Below are positions 14,024 through 26,479 of a DNA stretch of 64,000 nucleotides, piece after piece. Made by a program: the position numbers and the translations under genes. The stretch lies in assembly GCA_963920765.1 (NCBI GenBank), contig OY987245.1, positions 1,380,727-1,444,726 of the forward strand, given 5' to 3'. The DNA is from Ulota crispa (taxonomy: Eukaryota; Streptophyta; Bryopsida; Orthotrichales; Orthotrichaceae). The notes beneath the pieces are model-generated. The model was not told the origin of the DNA, did no database searches, and worked only from the letters and a program-made list of their open reading frames with translations. Position 1 is the stretch's first letter. Every line of letters starts with the position of its first letter.

Positions 14024-14101
14024 GCAGGGAGATAGAATCTTGTTGTTGTATGTGTTTCAACCCTAAGATTTCAGTCTTTGTCTTCCTCATTTGTGATTGC
14101 C

Positions 14102-15986
14102 ATGGATAATGCAGCCACTGCACTTCATCTGGAAGAGGATGAAAAACCTGTGCCCAATGACAAACCTCGCAAGAAACCTGGAAAACAGAAGAGGGCTGAG
14201 GTGGTGGAGGAGCTTCGATCAGGGCGCAGCCCGCTTGATATCTTAAATAGCGTGACTGAGTGGAGTCCTCCGGTGTTTTGGGGTGTGGTTGACTACTTAC
14301 ATGCTCATCGCCGTATGCAGGAGGCTCTAGAGGTAAATCTATCAACCCGGAAGTGGTCGAGCCAAGCTAATGGTCAGTTCTGTAAATTTCCAGAACAATA
14401 TTTCAGTTGTTCAAGAATATGGGATATGATTTTGTCTTTCCCCTTGTACAGTTTGTTACCCTACTTGAAGCTATCTGTACGATTTACCTTAACTCCTTTG
14501 GATCTGGAAGTGGCTACTTTTGTTCGTTTGCGCTCTTAGGGGATAACGTTCCAAGCGTGTGGAAACGGTGACATATACGTTTCTATGTATCTTGAAATCC
14601 CAGTGGTTTTTTTTAATCTTTAGTCTGGAATTGCTGAAGTGGTTGTGCTTGGTGGTTGATCTGAAAACTCAGGTGTTTAAATGGTGGAAGCAGCAAGATG
14701 GGTACCGGCGATGTGAGCTCCACTACACGAAGTTTATCCGTATGCTTGGTCAAGCGCAGATGCCAACAGCAGCTCGAGCACTGTTCGTTGAGATGTGTGA
14801 ACTAGGTCTTCGCCCTAGCGTGGCCACCTACACTTGTCTTCTTCAGAGTTATGCAGAACGCGGACAATTTGAGGAGGCTGAATTGATTCTTAAAGACATG
14901 GTTTTGTCTGGCGATGCTAGACCTAATACTGTAACATATACAGGTAGGTTTCAGGCATTTTCTATCGTGTTGTCAGTTTAAATGTGTTGAACTTTGAATG
15001 AAGTATAGTCTCCCGTTTATCATCGCATGATAATTTTATCTTTTTAGTTGGATGTACCTTATGGTGTTCCGCTTTGCACAGGCCTCATTCACGCGTACGG
15101 AAAACATGGAATGTATGATAGTATGTGGCGATCTTTCAACAGAATGAAGACCCATGGTGTCCCTGCAGATGACTTTACCTACAGGACCATGATTAAAGCC
15201 TACGCCCGGGGAGGGCTTTTTGAGAAATTGCAGCTGACAGCAAAAGAAATGAGTCGTAATGACATGTTTGCCGACTCGCCTACACTGAATGCCGTAGTCC
15301 AGGCATATGCAGCAGCTGGTTTAATCAAGGAGATGGAGAAGCACTTTGAGATTTTGTCGAAATACTCGTTCATACCCGGCCACATAACAGTCAAAGCAAT
15401 GGTTTCGGCATACGTGAAGAATAGCTTGTTCTTTCAGCTGAGTGTGTTCGTGAAAAGAGTGGGTTTGAGAAGGCGGACAGTTGGGAATGACCTTTGGAAC
15501 GCTCTTCTGTTATCTCGTGCAGCTAACTTTGCAATGGCAGACTTGAAGATAGAATTTGAAAACATGAAGTATGCGGGGTTTTTCCCAGATGTAACGACCT
15601 GTAACATAATGGCCTTGGCATACAGCCGTATGAAACAGTTCTGGGAGCTGCATCAACTGGTCGTCACGATGCAGAATAATGGCATCGCTCCCGACTTAGT
15701 GACTTACGGAGCAGTGATTGATGTTTTCATCGAAGAAGACCTCCGACCGAAGCTTTTGGAAGAGTTGGTTGAGTTCAGGAACCTTGACGTTGTAGCAGAG
15801 GTTGAGACAGATCCTGTAGTCTTTGAGGTGTTCGGAAGAGGGGGGTTTCTTCTTGCTTGCCAGACTCTTGGTAGGAACATGGAAGGACAAGCGATGGAAC
15901 ATCAGACGTATTCTCAACTGATTGGATACTTCCTCCAGTCACTCAGCAAGAGAAGACGGAAACCTCAACGACGAGTCAAAGTCTAA
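14102..15986 (+). CDS. P-class pentatricopeptide repeat protein
   Basis: Organelle RNA-binding protein family; P-class members stabilise, splice or help translate chloroplast or mitochondrial transcripts. Exons are 14102-14332, 14673-14943 and 15082-15986 (GT-AG), giving 468 residues. About nine tandem 35-residue PPR units are visible from residue 90 on, for example VATYTCLLQSYAERGQFEEA, TVTYTGLIHAYGKHGMYDS and LVTYGAVIDVFIEEDL, with a basic C-terminus (KRRRKPQRRVKV). There is no DYW or E domain. From ATG 14102 the N-terminus is acidic and then basic (HLEEDEKPVPNDKPRKK) and does not look like a transit peptide, unusual for this family. An acceptor at 14073-14074 (TTTCAG) is in frame with this ATG, so an upstream exon may supply the targeting signal, possibly the HMA1-derived exons just upstream. 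I cannot name the orthologue. Confidence 0.9.
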
Positions 15987-17347
15987 CCTTAATCGAACGT
16001 CGGAGGTTAAACCAAACCGGCTTCTAATGGTGGACGATAAACGTGACCATCGAAGCTGCTTCACTTGCTTGTTCAGGTGTGAAGAAAACTGTACAAATTT
16101 TGGCTGGAGAGCCTGCAACTGGGAAGAGGACATTATGAAGGTAAATTGCATCTACGATTTTCTCCTTGTGCACATTTTGTTTCCTTCAGCAATTTATTAT
16201 TTGGTAGCTGGTGAAGTAAACATGTGCACATGCCATGTTTACCTTTACATTTAGGTTGCCTACATTGATTACGTGAGACAATGCACAAGTCACTTCGCGC
16301 TGACGTGCACACGGTTTTACCAATCTACAAGTCCCTTAATTCACCGAAGTCATCGTTTACTCCAGGTGTTCAATTGCAGGATATGACAAACTGGCCCAGA
16401 ACTATTCTGTCCAAGGAAATTGTAACCAACTCTGCAGCTTGCAAAGTTGTCCAAAGTGTCACTATATTTGAAAAACAAGCATTACTCTTCGCCTCTCGTA
16501 TTTACTGCGATTCACATGCATGGTACAGCTGGAACACTAAAGAAAAAATTCCTATAACCTCTAATACTGGTAAAAACCTATCGTAGGTATCCATCCACTT
16601 TGTCAAATGTGCTATTCAGCTGATTATTGGTAACGGTTGACTGACTTACTCGGTGATTTGAGTCTTGTGCAGAGGCCAATCTGTGGATGTTTTGCGATCT
16701 ATCGAGTACTCGGAAGTTCAGCGCGCTTATTATTAGTATTCGGGAAAACGCACCAATATGATCCAATGGCCATTTACTTACTCTATATGAGTGGATAGTT
16801 AGTATCAATGGGAAGTAACACCTGGGTCATGAGGATATCTACCGTAGCATAATCTTTTGGCACTGAGAAAGGTGCTCGACCCAAGCAGGATGTAAACTAC
16901 TGGAGTTTGGCAACACATGTACCCAATCCTGACATGAAATAGAAATTGTTGTTTACGAGTCTGATTCGACCCTTAAACTGACTTGAAGCTGCATGGTTGT
17001 CCTCGCACCTCCTCAGTCACGCAGGGTCCGACTGGGAGCCTTCAAATTCACGCGCAGAAATCCATCTAAACCGAGGATTTGCACGCATGAAGTTGAAGGC
17101 TTCCAACCGCCTCCTGATGTCGCCTCTCTTGTAAACAGTAGTGAATGTAATCACTGTAACAAATCCCAATCTCCTAGACTGTGTCCTCTACTGACCCCTG
17201 TCTGCAAGAGCAACCAAATGCCTGCCCGCGGATCTCTGAACCGTTATAAGGCTGTCTACAACCTCCTACTTTGGCGTTGCGTCCCTCGAAAATCACACTC
17301 GTATGCTTTCAATGATGCAATAGTAGTATTGTTCTTCGTAGTATAAG
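15987..17347 (+). other. PPR 3' region and unassigned DNA
   Basis: The first few hundred bases are likely PPR 3' UTR, possibly with an intron (GAAG/GTAAAT near 16,139). A plus-strand frame at 16281-16586 and another at 16993-17346 (Cys-containing, ending just before the exon-like piece at 17,348) are open, but I do not recognise them and their composition is not clearly coding. They could be upstream exons of the piece at 17348-17622. Confidence 0.35.
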
Positions 17348-17622
17348 CATCCTGGATACGATTCCACCATGGAACTGCACCTCAAGTTTGCAACCAAAGG
17401 TGCCCTCTTTGGTGGAATCATACCCAGGGCGCTTGGAGTTACTACGGTTGCAAAAGTGGCGAGAATGCTTGGATATTGAAACGCTGTGGCTATCACGCAG
17501 AGAGGGCTGCGGAGAGACTGGACAGGATCAATGCAGGACTATTGCAACACCACAGCAATCTCTTTTCCAACATGAACCTCTCTAGTCTCGGCACAGCCCC
17601 TTCTGTACATGATCGCAGTTAA
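17348..17622 (+). CDS. Exon-like fragment, Cys/Trp/His-rich, unidentified
   Basis: A 90-codon open stretch without its own ATG, preceded by a pyrimidine-rich tract and ATAAG, ending in TAA. The translation is strikingly protein-like: CNQRCPLWWNHTQGAWSYYG, then CGYHAERAAERLDRINAGLL, then a polar tail. The spacing of WW, GxWxY, C and AAExxLDxIxA faintly resembles the C-terminal half of splicing factor SLU7, but several expected residues differ, so I would not name it so. It could be the last exon of a gene whose earlier exons lie in 16.0-17.3 kb, or a relic of one. A different frame opens with ATG at 17,370 and is closed quickly. Confidence 0.35.
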
Positions 17623-17989
17623 TCCTCTACTTCCACTCCTGAACTCGGATCCAGTAACCCTGTGAACCAAGCAGCAGCCAAGACTGGTTGCTTCTACGGA
17701 CCCACACCCACTGCTATATAGTGCTCTACAATTACACTACAGTTATATTCTCCTATTTTCCTCGCAAATAATAAAGCAAACACACCGAAGCATTGTTGAT
17801 AAAAAGTCTTACCATTAGCTCATACCCATGAATTAGTGCTTATGTCAATACAATTGAGTCATGGCATCATGCGTAAGAGTGTGCATAATATTTCGGCATG
17901 ATTTGAACGGAAAGCGGTGCTTCAGAGGAGCTACATCGTGGAGGCTCGAAGTGACTCCATATGTGAGGACATTCTGTGCACACTATGGC

Positions 17990-18200
17990 CCACTCTTCAA
18001 AAGGACGTCCTCGTGTCGACACTTTAGGATACGACTGGTGGTCATTACAGTCGACCGACGGACTGTGCGTGCGACCACCGGACGGTTGCAACCGCGGGGT
18101 ATCCTTTGGTTGTTACTAGTCTTCGGCCTGTGCTGGCAACAAGTCGATTGTGTGAGGGCGATTGTGTCCATGGCCATGCCTTAGGTAGCAGCGGTTTGCG
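17990..18200 (+). promoter_or_regulatory. HMA1 upstream/leader region with a four-codon uORF
   Basis: This segment is homologous to 12,600-12,797, upstream of the truncated copy, so the promoter or leader was duplicated with the exons. It contains an upstream start, ATGGCCATGCCTTAG at 18170-18184 (M-A-M-P-stop), ending 16 bases before the HMA1 start codon. If included in the transcript it would allow reinitiation at 18201. In the duplicate the TAG has become TTG, so the upstream frame runs on and overlaps the main frame. The transcription start is unknown. Confidence 0.45.
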
Positions 18201-21200
18201 ATGTCGGCCATGTTGATATGCTGCCAAGGGGCTGCTCGCAGTCCCTTGACGCTCAATTGTAAGTCGGGGGCAGGTTTCCGCGGGTCCAATTCAGGCCACA
18301 TCTCCTCCCGAATCACCCCGAGCAGGAATGTCGCGCTAGGGCTTTGCAGCGCGCGGACGCGAGAGCGTCGTGAGGTTTTCGGTGGAAATGGCGCTTGTGC
18401 AGGTTCGTCCTTGAACTTCACACTCTTCCAAAAATGGAATTGACGTGGCTCATTTTGGTTGTATTCTCATGAGGGCAGATCGCGAGAGGTTGCACGGCGT
18501 GGAATTGTGATTAGCTTGGTGTATTGCAAGGAGAACTCTCCGCTAGGTTTGGCTCTCCCTGTTCGGGTTTGGGAGCGTTGCACTTGAAACCAGTATTTGC
18601 TTCAAAGGATCCATTTCGGATGAGCTAGGGTTGTGTACACTGCTGTGCGTTCTGATTCCACTCTCGCCAAATTCGACTTCTTCTTTTTCTTCTCTCTTAC
18701 ATCTCCTACCTTGTTGTTTCTGGTTCTCCGAGAAATTTTTCGTGTCGTGCGAATAGATAGCGGGAGGTGTTTAGGGTGTGGAATTGTGATGCATTGAGGG
18801 ACATTCTGGACGGAGATTGATGCCAGATTCGGTTTTTCCAGTGCTGGTGTGGCGTACAGCTCAATTGAAGATATATTTAGTTGTAGAGGTCCGCGAGCTA
18901 GAGATTACGTGGTGTATCCCTACATTACTCTGCGCTTCTCAATTAACCTGCAATATGTCGTCTTGCATCTTTTGCAGGAGACAGAATACAGCCAATTTGC
19001 GCACTGAGGCCCGACGATTCCAGTTTCGCTGCAAACGGAGCTCCTGCTTCTGATGCTCGGTTGTACAAGGTCTTGCTGGGCGCTTCAGTTGCTGCTCGAG
19101 TGGTGCTTGCCTTCAGTTCGCAACACTCGCATTCGTCGATAAGTAGCCATCATGGCGATCACCAGCATCATTCTCACGTAAAGGCCCTTATTCTCTCCTT
19201 GGATTCAGCTGCTGTGGTAATTTCGGTACAGAGTGGAGTCGTAATCTTCAAGTAGATCAAACCTAAGGGTTGGAAGATTGGTCAGTGAATGACATAACAC
19301 CGACACGAACTGGGATGTCGAGTTGCTGCGCACGTTCAAAGTCGATGTTTACTCGTCTTACAGCATTTGGGGAGTCTGAATTAGGTCACCTATTCGTCGT
19401 GCATTCACTTGCTAGAGGGAGGCATTTCACATAACTTAGGTTGTCTTTTGTTTGGGTCGTTCGATGCTGGTGTCCGCATTTTAAGTGGCGTCGATGTTAT
19501 GGCAGGAGGACGAGAAGCACGACCACTCCCACGGAGCTTCCGAAGACGAGCACTCTCATGAGGAGCATCACGCACATTCGCACGGTTGCAGCCACGGTCA
19601 CAACCACGGACAAGCGACCAGCTTGAACGCTGTCCAGAAGGTGGTAAAGAGGGCGTCCGAAGCACTTGGAATTGCTGCGATTGCGGAGGCATGGAGAGAG
19701 AATCTTAATGTTGTATGCACTTCAACAGCTCTTTTGTTGGTGGGGGCGGTTTTACCTTTGGTCATCCCCAAGGCTGCGGCGTATCAAAATCTTCTTGTGA
19801 TTCCTGCGCTTCCACTTACAGGGGTATGTTCGAGATTTGAAGCAATCGAGTTGTTTAGTTGGCTTTTGTGTTGTGTTTTCAAAGCGCATCGTTTGTTCAG
19901 TCTAGGTACATCTCTTGCGATTCGGTCGGGCTGATACTGTATGATCGCAGGTGCCAGCTGTGTTAGATGCTACTATAGATATATCAGGAGGAAATGTCAA
20001 CATCCACGTTCTCATGGCATTTGCAGCTTTGGCATCAGTGGTCATGGGAAGCGCTTTGGAGGGCGGGCTTCTTCTTGCGATGTTCAGCTTGTCTCACCTG
20101 GGTATGGTTCTGGAGCTTCGAGTCGGCGTTGGTAGTTGGTTGATATTATTGGTGACGTGGTTCTGTGGTTTCAGTGTTTGCGCTCCCCCTGAAGTTGGAC
20201 AGTTTGTTAGTTTGTATGTATGTGTCTTTGACACTGAGTATGTACATGTCTGCAGCGGAGGACTATTTTACAGAGAAGGCAATGGGGGACGTGAAGGCGC
20301 TGAAAGACAGAAATCCCGAGTTCGCCCTTGTTTTGGATGATTTTCATGGGAGAGAAGCTCCTACACTGTCGTCAGTCCACTACAAAGAGTTGCCTGTGAA
20401 AGACGTTACTATCGGTTCTTATGTGCTTATTAAAGCGGGTGAGGTATGTTCATCAAAGTTAAAATTTCTCTGCATGTTGCGGTGATGGTATTGCTTGGTT
20501 TTGCGGCAATTTTCAAAGTTTATATGCAACTTTTGTGAGCTGAAAGCTGGTGTTGTGCAGGTCGCTCCAGTTGACGGGGATGTGTATGAAGGAAAGGCTA
20601 CAGTGTCAGTAGAGCATTTGACAGGAGAGTCCACCCCTGTAGAGAAGCAAGCAGGAGATGCTATTCCTGGTGGAGCCCGCAACTTGGATGGAATCATGAT
20701 CGTGAAGGTATTTAATTTCTTTTTTTTCGCTGGAATGAGCATTTTCGAAGCCTAGATTTCTTATATGGGAGATTATATGTGATCAGTTCGTTAATTTCTG
20801 GATATTTGTCCATATTGTGCAGATCTGAGGCTTGATTGAATTTTACGTTCATTTTTTACCCTGTTTTCTTACAAATGCCCTCATTTTGGGATTCCAACAG
20901 GCAACAAAAGTTTGGTCGGAGTCAACAGTAGCCCGAATCATGAAATTGACAGAAGAGGCACAGTCAAGCAGGCCAAAATTGGAGCGGTGGTTGGATGAAT
21001 TCACTGAACGTTACAGTCAACTAGTTCTGGCCATGTCAGTTGCTGTTGCTCTTCTTGGACCTGTTTTTTTCAAGTGGCCTTTTCTGGGCTCTGAAGGTAC
21101 CATGTTTAGAAGTTTACAGAGCTCGTTTTATCTGAACTGCTAAGATGGTATTACTAATAAATTCGAATCACGTTACCATCGATTATCACTTTTGTAGTAC

Positions 21201-24200
21201 ACAGCATCAAATGTATGCATAATTACTAATATTATATATATATTATCACGTGAAATTGTCATTAACATTCTGGAATTTTGGATTTAACCAGAGCCTTGCA
21301 AGTTTTTTGTTGTCTGGAGAGACGGCTTGTATTCAATTCTACGTTGTTGTACTTCCAGGTGTTCGAGGCTCTCTCTATCGGGCATTAGGCCTGATGGTAG
21401 CTGCTTCACCATGTGCTTTGGCAGTTGCCCCTCTTTCATATGCTACTGCCGTTAGCGCTTGTGCTAAAAAGGTAACAAGTTGAAGCTCTCAGTGTCTTGA
21501 AAGAGGACTTCGCTGATAAACCTTTTGAAGGATTCTGTCCATTTTAATTGCAGCAATTAGCAGTTTTTAGTTCACCTTGTTCAACCGATATGAGCAATCT
21601 GATAAGACCAAGAGCCGTTTATCGAGAAACTAGCTGGGTGACCTAACAAGTGCATGGTGCTTGTGTTGCAGGGTATCCTTTTGAAAGGAGGAGAGGTGCT
21701 GGATGCATTAGCTGCTTGTGATACTGTAGCATTTGACAAAACTGGAACTCTCACAACTGGAGAGCTCCATTGCAAAGCAATAGAGCCACTTCGTGGTCAC
21801 CAGGTGTCACCGAATGGGTGTTGTACTCCCAGTTGTGAGGGAGAGGCACTTGCCGTTGCAGCTGCAATGGAGCGAGGGGCCACTCATCCTATTGCACGGT
21901 AAATTTCCAAAGTTACTTAATGCCTTAATAACGTTGGTAAGCAGCTTGCTTTGAACATGTCTCATTCTTAATATGTATTTTTGTATCTTATGCAGGGCTG
22001 TGGTAGACCATTCGTTAGGAAAGAATCTTCCTGGAGTTGAGGTTGAAAATTTTGAATCTATTCCTGGACAAGGACTAGCAGCTGTTGTTAACGTAGAGGT
22101 AATCCTCCACTTACTGCATCATTGAGTTACCCGAGGATTGTTCTTGTGGTGCTCGTGTTCATTGTTTCTCACGTGCTTAACACACATGGTTGCGAAGAAG
22201 CAGAGTGTTCTTTTTCTGGGCACTGTTGCTTCAAAGTTCATAAAAATGGGATGACAAATTACCCTTATTTATTATACGCGCCATATGGACCGGGGTTGAC
22301 AGAAGTGGAGTTTATTGCCTGCCTTTGCAGTGTGGTAAATCCCTTATTGTTTTGTGTTGTGGTTAGGTTGGAGAAAAGGTGAATCAGAAGGCGCGGTTGG
22401 GCTCCTTAGAGTATGTAGCATCTTCAGAATCAAGCTCTTCAGAGGGTGCAAAGATACGGGAAGCTGCAGGCAATTCCTTGTACAGTAAAGAGCTGGTCCA
22501 GGCTGCGCTTTCTGTGGATAAGAAGGTGATTCTCTTTCTGAATTGTAGCTTTGTTCTTTTTCATGTCTCCAAGCAGTAGGTTGTCAAAAATCCCGTCTAC
22601 TTATAATGCAGTATCTTATTAGTACCTATAATGCAGTTGAGTTTTAGCAGTTTGTGATAATACGTAGAGATGGTTGATCTTCTAAGTGCGTTTGTTTTAA
22701 TCATATAACTATGAATGCTATGCAGGTTACACTTTTTCACTTTGAGGATGAGTTAAGGAAGAATGCAGCAGCTGTAGTGAACACTCTGAAGGCATTGTGT
22801 GGCCTACGAGTACTGATGTTGACCGGAGACAATGAATCCACCGCAAAAAGAGTAGCAAAATTGGTGGACATTGATGATTTCCATGCAGGGCTAAAGCCAG
22901 AGGACAAACTTTCTCAAGTGAAGCTCTTGACACAAGAGAAAGGTAATATTAATGTTTTGGAAGCTGCACTTGAAATGGGTCATACAACAATACATAAACT
23001 CTTCATAGGTTGGAAGCTTTAGAATCTCAGTTTTATTGATAGTATTACTTCTGCCTCCGAACCAGCCTCTGATGTTGTGCTTACAGTATCTAATTCTCAC
23101 TATTTTGTGAAGCAGGCTGCGGAGGTCTCGTAATGGTTGGGGACGGAATCAATGACGGTCCTGCATTAGCAGCTGCAACAGTTGGGATTGTGCTTGCAAA
23201 AAATGCCAGTGCAACTGCTGTTCAAGTGGCAGATGTACTTTTACTTCAGAATGAAATTGATGGTGTGCCCTTTGTCATCGCCAAAGCCCATCAAACAACG
23301 TCATTGGTATGATTTGGTTATTCTAACCACAATTTTTTTCCTCTTTGCCAACCTTGAAGTGCTTGTCTTTTACATGAGTTGATTGTTATTTGAAGGAGCT
23401 ACTGTATACATACTCTAACTCTGGTTTGTGTTGGTTAGAATCAAATGCTGTCACCCGTGGTTTTTCAATAATGATCTGAGATGGTGCTGTTGCAGGTTAA
23501 ACAAAGCGTTGGACTTGCACTATTTTCCATATGCCTTGCTGGTCTACCCTCATTATTAGGAGTTCTCCCTCTTTGGCTTACGGTACGCTCGCTTCCTTTT
23601 GAATTGCCATGTATCAATAAATTTCTTTTGCACTTCTTCTCTCAGTATGTAAGCGACTCCACAGCCAAATGGGCTTCCTAAGAAACACAAAGTGCCTATA
23701 TAAATCGAATTAAGCGCTACTTAACTATCAGGTTCATTGAGCATACTAGGGTGAATTGGCAACTCCAACTTGCATGTGATTTTCTAAGTTTCCTATCACC
23801 ACCAGCACCAATTTTAAGGATAACCTTTACATGCACACTTTCGAGAATTAGCAGTCAAGTGTGGTCACATTAGATTTGATTCAAAAATGTCTTTGGTTTT
23901 CTACTTGTAACACATTTGGTTCTATATTGAATGTCCTTCATTTGGGAGAGGTTGGAGTTACAGACGCGCGGTCTTGAGGCCATGGTGAGAGTAGACGTAT
24001 AGTTTGTCTTACATTATTGAGCGATTGTAAAACAATTGGATGCAGGTACTTATGCATGAAGGTGGCACATTACTTGTATGTGCTAATTCCGTTAGAGCAT
24101 TCAAGGATCCGTCATATTCATTCATCCGCTGGAAACCACTGAAAGGAGCTCTCTCCTCGTTGACATCCAATTCAAAAGGGAGCAAACCTTCTCCACCTTC

Positions 24201-24222
24201 ATCTGCACCAGCCCCTGCTTAA
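18201..24222 (+). CDS. HMA1: Chloroplast envelope P1B-type heavy-metal ATPase HMA1
   Basis: Complete 15-exon gene, 891 residues: exons 18201-18402, 18978-19177, 19506-19823, 19951-20101, 20256-20443, 20561-20707, 20901-21096, 21359-21471, 21672-21898, 21996-22098, 22367-22525, 22726-22942, 23116-23306, 23496-23582 and 24046-24222, all GT-AG and in phase. HMA1 is the P1B-4 pump of the chloroplast envelope (Cu, Zn and other divalent ions reported). Domains in order: transit peptide (about 1-67), His-rich metal-binding stretch (about 115-175, including HSHEEHHAHSHGCSHGHNHG), membrane helices, actuator with TGES (374-377), SPC in the ion-path helix (484-486), DKTGTLT phosphorylation site (527-533), HP motif (577-578), TGD, and the hinge GDGIND (749-754) followed by GPAL where APAL is usual. 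It ends VLMHEGGTLLVCANSVRAF plus a Ser/Pro tail. SPC instead of CPC and the His-rich N-terminus are diagnostic of HMA1. Somewhat longer than the Arabidopsis protein, mainly at the N-terminus. Confidence 0.97.
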
Positions 24223-26479
24223 AACACTATTGGAAGGTATAATTTGTAATTACTTGAGTGTCCTTAGCTACAGAGAAATAGTAAGTAACGTTGCAATGGT
24301 TAGCAAAATCCAGGTTCTGTAACGTTTATTGTAGATTGGATATCTCCCCTATCTTTTGCCATTGTTTATATTGAATCAGATTTTTTACGGTGTCCTTCAC
24401 AAAAATTGTCCATTATGAGGTGTGTACGTGTAGTTTGTTGAGGCTTTTTTTGCATAGATGGAATCAGCAAACCTGGCTGTTTTATTTTTATGCATATTGA
24501 GAAAATGGAATTACGATAATTAGTATGCCTTTTCCAGGATGGATTATATGCTGGTGAGGAAAAAATGTGCACATGTCTTAGCAAGGTTCTTACAGCATCA
24601 ATGGTTAAGTTTCTTTTGTAATCTCAACCAAAATATTGAGTCATTTTCATGGAGAAAAGCCTCATGGAGAACGATGATCCTGTATGAGGTGGGGAATGCA
24701 CTTATTCTCATCCCCCTTTTTTTACCTCTTTTTTAATCCGTTTTGACATTAATACTCATGCCATGCTTTAGGGATGGTCCTGCTAGATCATAAAAGTGTT
24801 AAATTTTGTGAATACAATATCAGTACTTTGTATCCTGTAACACCTATTTTTTAAGTAATTTATTACTGTGAACGACTGACCACTTTGTTATACATGTTTA
24901 TGATGTTACTTCAACTGAAAAGGAGTTCTGTTCCGTCAAATTTTGCAATTCTAGTCATTGGTTTTCGTATTAACCCTAATATATTTCATGATTAGTTCAT
25001 ATCTTATCATTCAAGATTTAATCTTCCGTAGCAATTGCTTGAAGGGGAAATAAAGGAATTTCTCTTGCCAACTCTTGTACTGTACATTGCATGGATATTT
25101 GAACAAGTAAATACTGATATTGACGCTGAATTTATTTTTTATTTAAAGACTGAGATAAGGTCTGATGGGAATCTTGGTTTCTTTTGTAAAGGTATAAAAG
25201 CACTTGATGTCATGTACTCAGTTGTGTGAAGAACTCCATGATATTTATCGTAAATCCACAAGCCTTTAGAAACTTAAGAATACAAAGAGGCCCTGGGACA
25301 TTGCGGAGTTATGAAATTGAGGGGGCAGTTCCACATCTTAACTCTGCAGATCCCAGCTCAAGGCCAGGTCCTCTGAAGGGCAAAAACAAACACCTAATTT
25401 TTTTGAATGTTTTAAGCAAAAAAATTAACTTCAATGTTTTGAGCAAAAAATTACTGGGACTTGATTCCTTAGTTGGGACTCCATTTTTTACACATGGCAC
25501 CTATACAATCTTAATTTGTTAACAGCTAAACTTCCAAAACATGCTGCAATACAAACATGTATGAGGAAACTGCAACTTGGGAAACAATGCAAACATAGAG
25601 TTTCCATTACCAATTCTCTACTGATTAAATCATGAGCCTTTGGAGCATAAAGTAGATCAGGAAAAAAATTGGGATAAAATTTGACTAAAGCTTTAATTCA
25701 TTTTTACACTAGTTACTTCAACACTACAAAAAACAAATGAAAAAATGTACCAAATTGCTATATTCTTCTCAAAGAAGTAGTAGGTGTGCCAAATTTGGAT
25801 GAAAGTTACTAATATTGATTGATTTATGGATGAATGTGCAAGCTTCAATGATAGTGCTCAATTCTTTCTTACTTGCAAGCATTTTTGGGTGCATGTTGTT
25901 TGACCAATAAAACAATAAAAACAAACCTTCAAATGAACCTCTCCAAAGGGTATGTTTACACCAAGGCTTGGTGAAAATGTGCGGTATGAAAAACAACCTT
26001 GTGGGTTTCAAGGGTACTTAAAATGCAATTCATGTAAGTGCTTGAGAGCTCATTCACACAAAAGGGGGAAGATAATCCTTAGAGATAATCTTCAAGGGTG
26101 AGCATAAAACAAAAAAAAATCTTGTCCTTCTTATGGGACTTAATCTTTAAACAAATTATCTAGCTCCAAGGCCTAATGTTCATAGGCTAATTTATTGTGT
26201 GAAAGTACCACTTAGTTGTGGTAACCTAGGCAAGGGTCCTTCAATTTGTGTACGTTGTTTATTGGAGTTACTTGCACCATCAAATGATCTTATGTTTTTT
26301 TTTTAATGTGCACGCAAGGGTTTGAAGGAATATTTGATTCTTGTCCAACTCTCCAGCTAATTAATCATATGATTTTTTCTTTATTGTGATCGGTCATGTA
26401 GATATGCATAACCTCTACATTTGTTTCTTATCCTTTATGTATTTTCTTGGGATTGTCCAACTAAGACCTAAAAAGGCGT
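24223..26479. other. HMA1 3' region and AT-rich intergenic DNA
   Basis: The first several hundred bases are probably the HMA1 3' UTR. The remainder is AT-rich with no coding segment that I can support. One copy of dispersed repeat B lies at 25788-25920. Confidence 0.45.
25788..25920 (+). repeat. Dispersed repeat B, copy 2
   Basis: Begins GCCAAATTTGGATGAAAG and shares the order 'GGATGAAYGTGCA', 'CTTGCAAGCATT' and 'GGGTGCATGTTGTTTGACC' with the copies at 12473, 31326 and 31669. Confidence 0.6.

Noticed and set aside
13743-14345. A 200-codon minus-strand frame across the HMA1 copy and PPR start
   Set aside because: It is antisense to homologous exons on the plus strand, which explain the open frame through their His/Asp/Glu codons.
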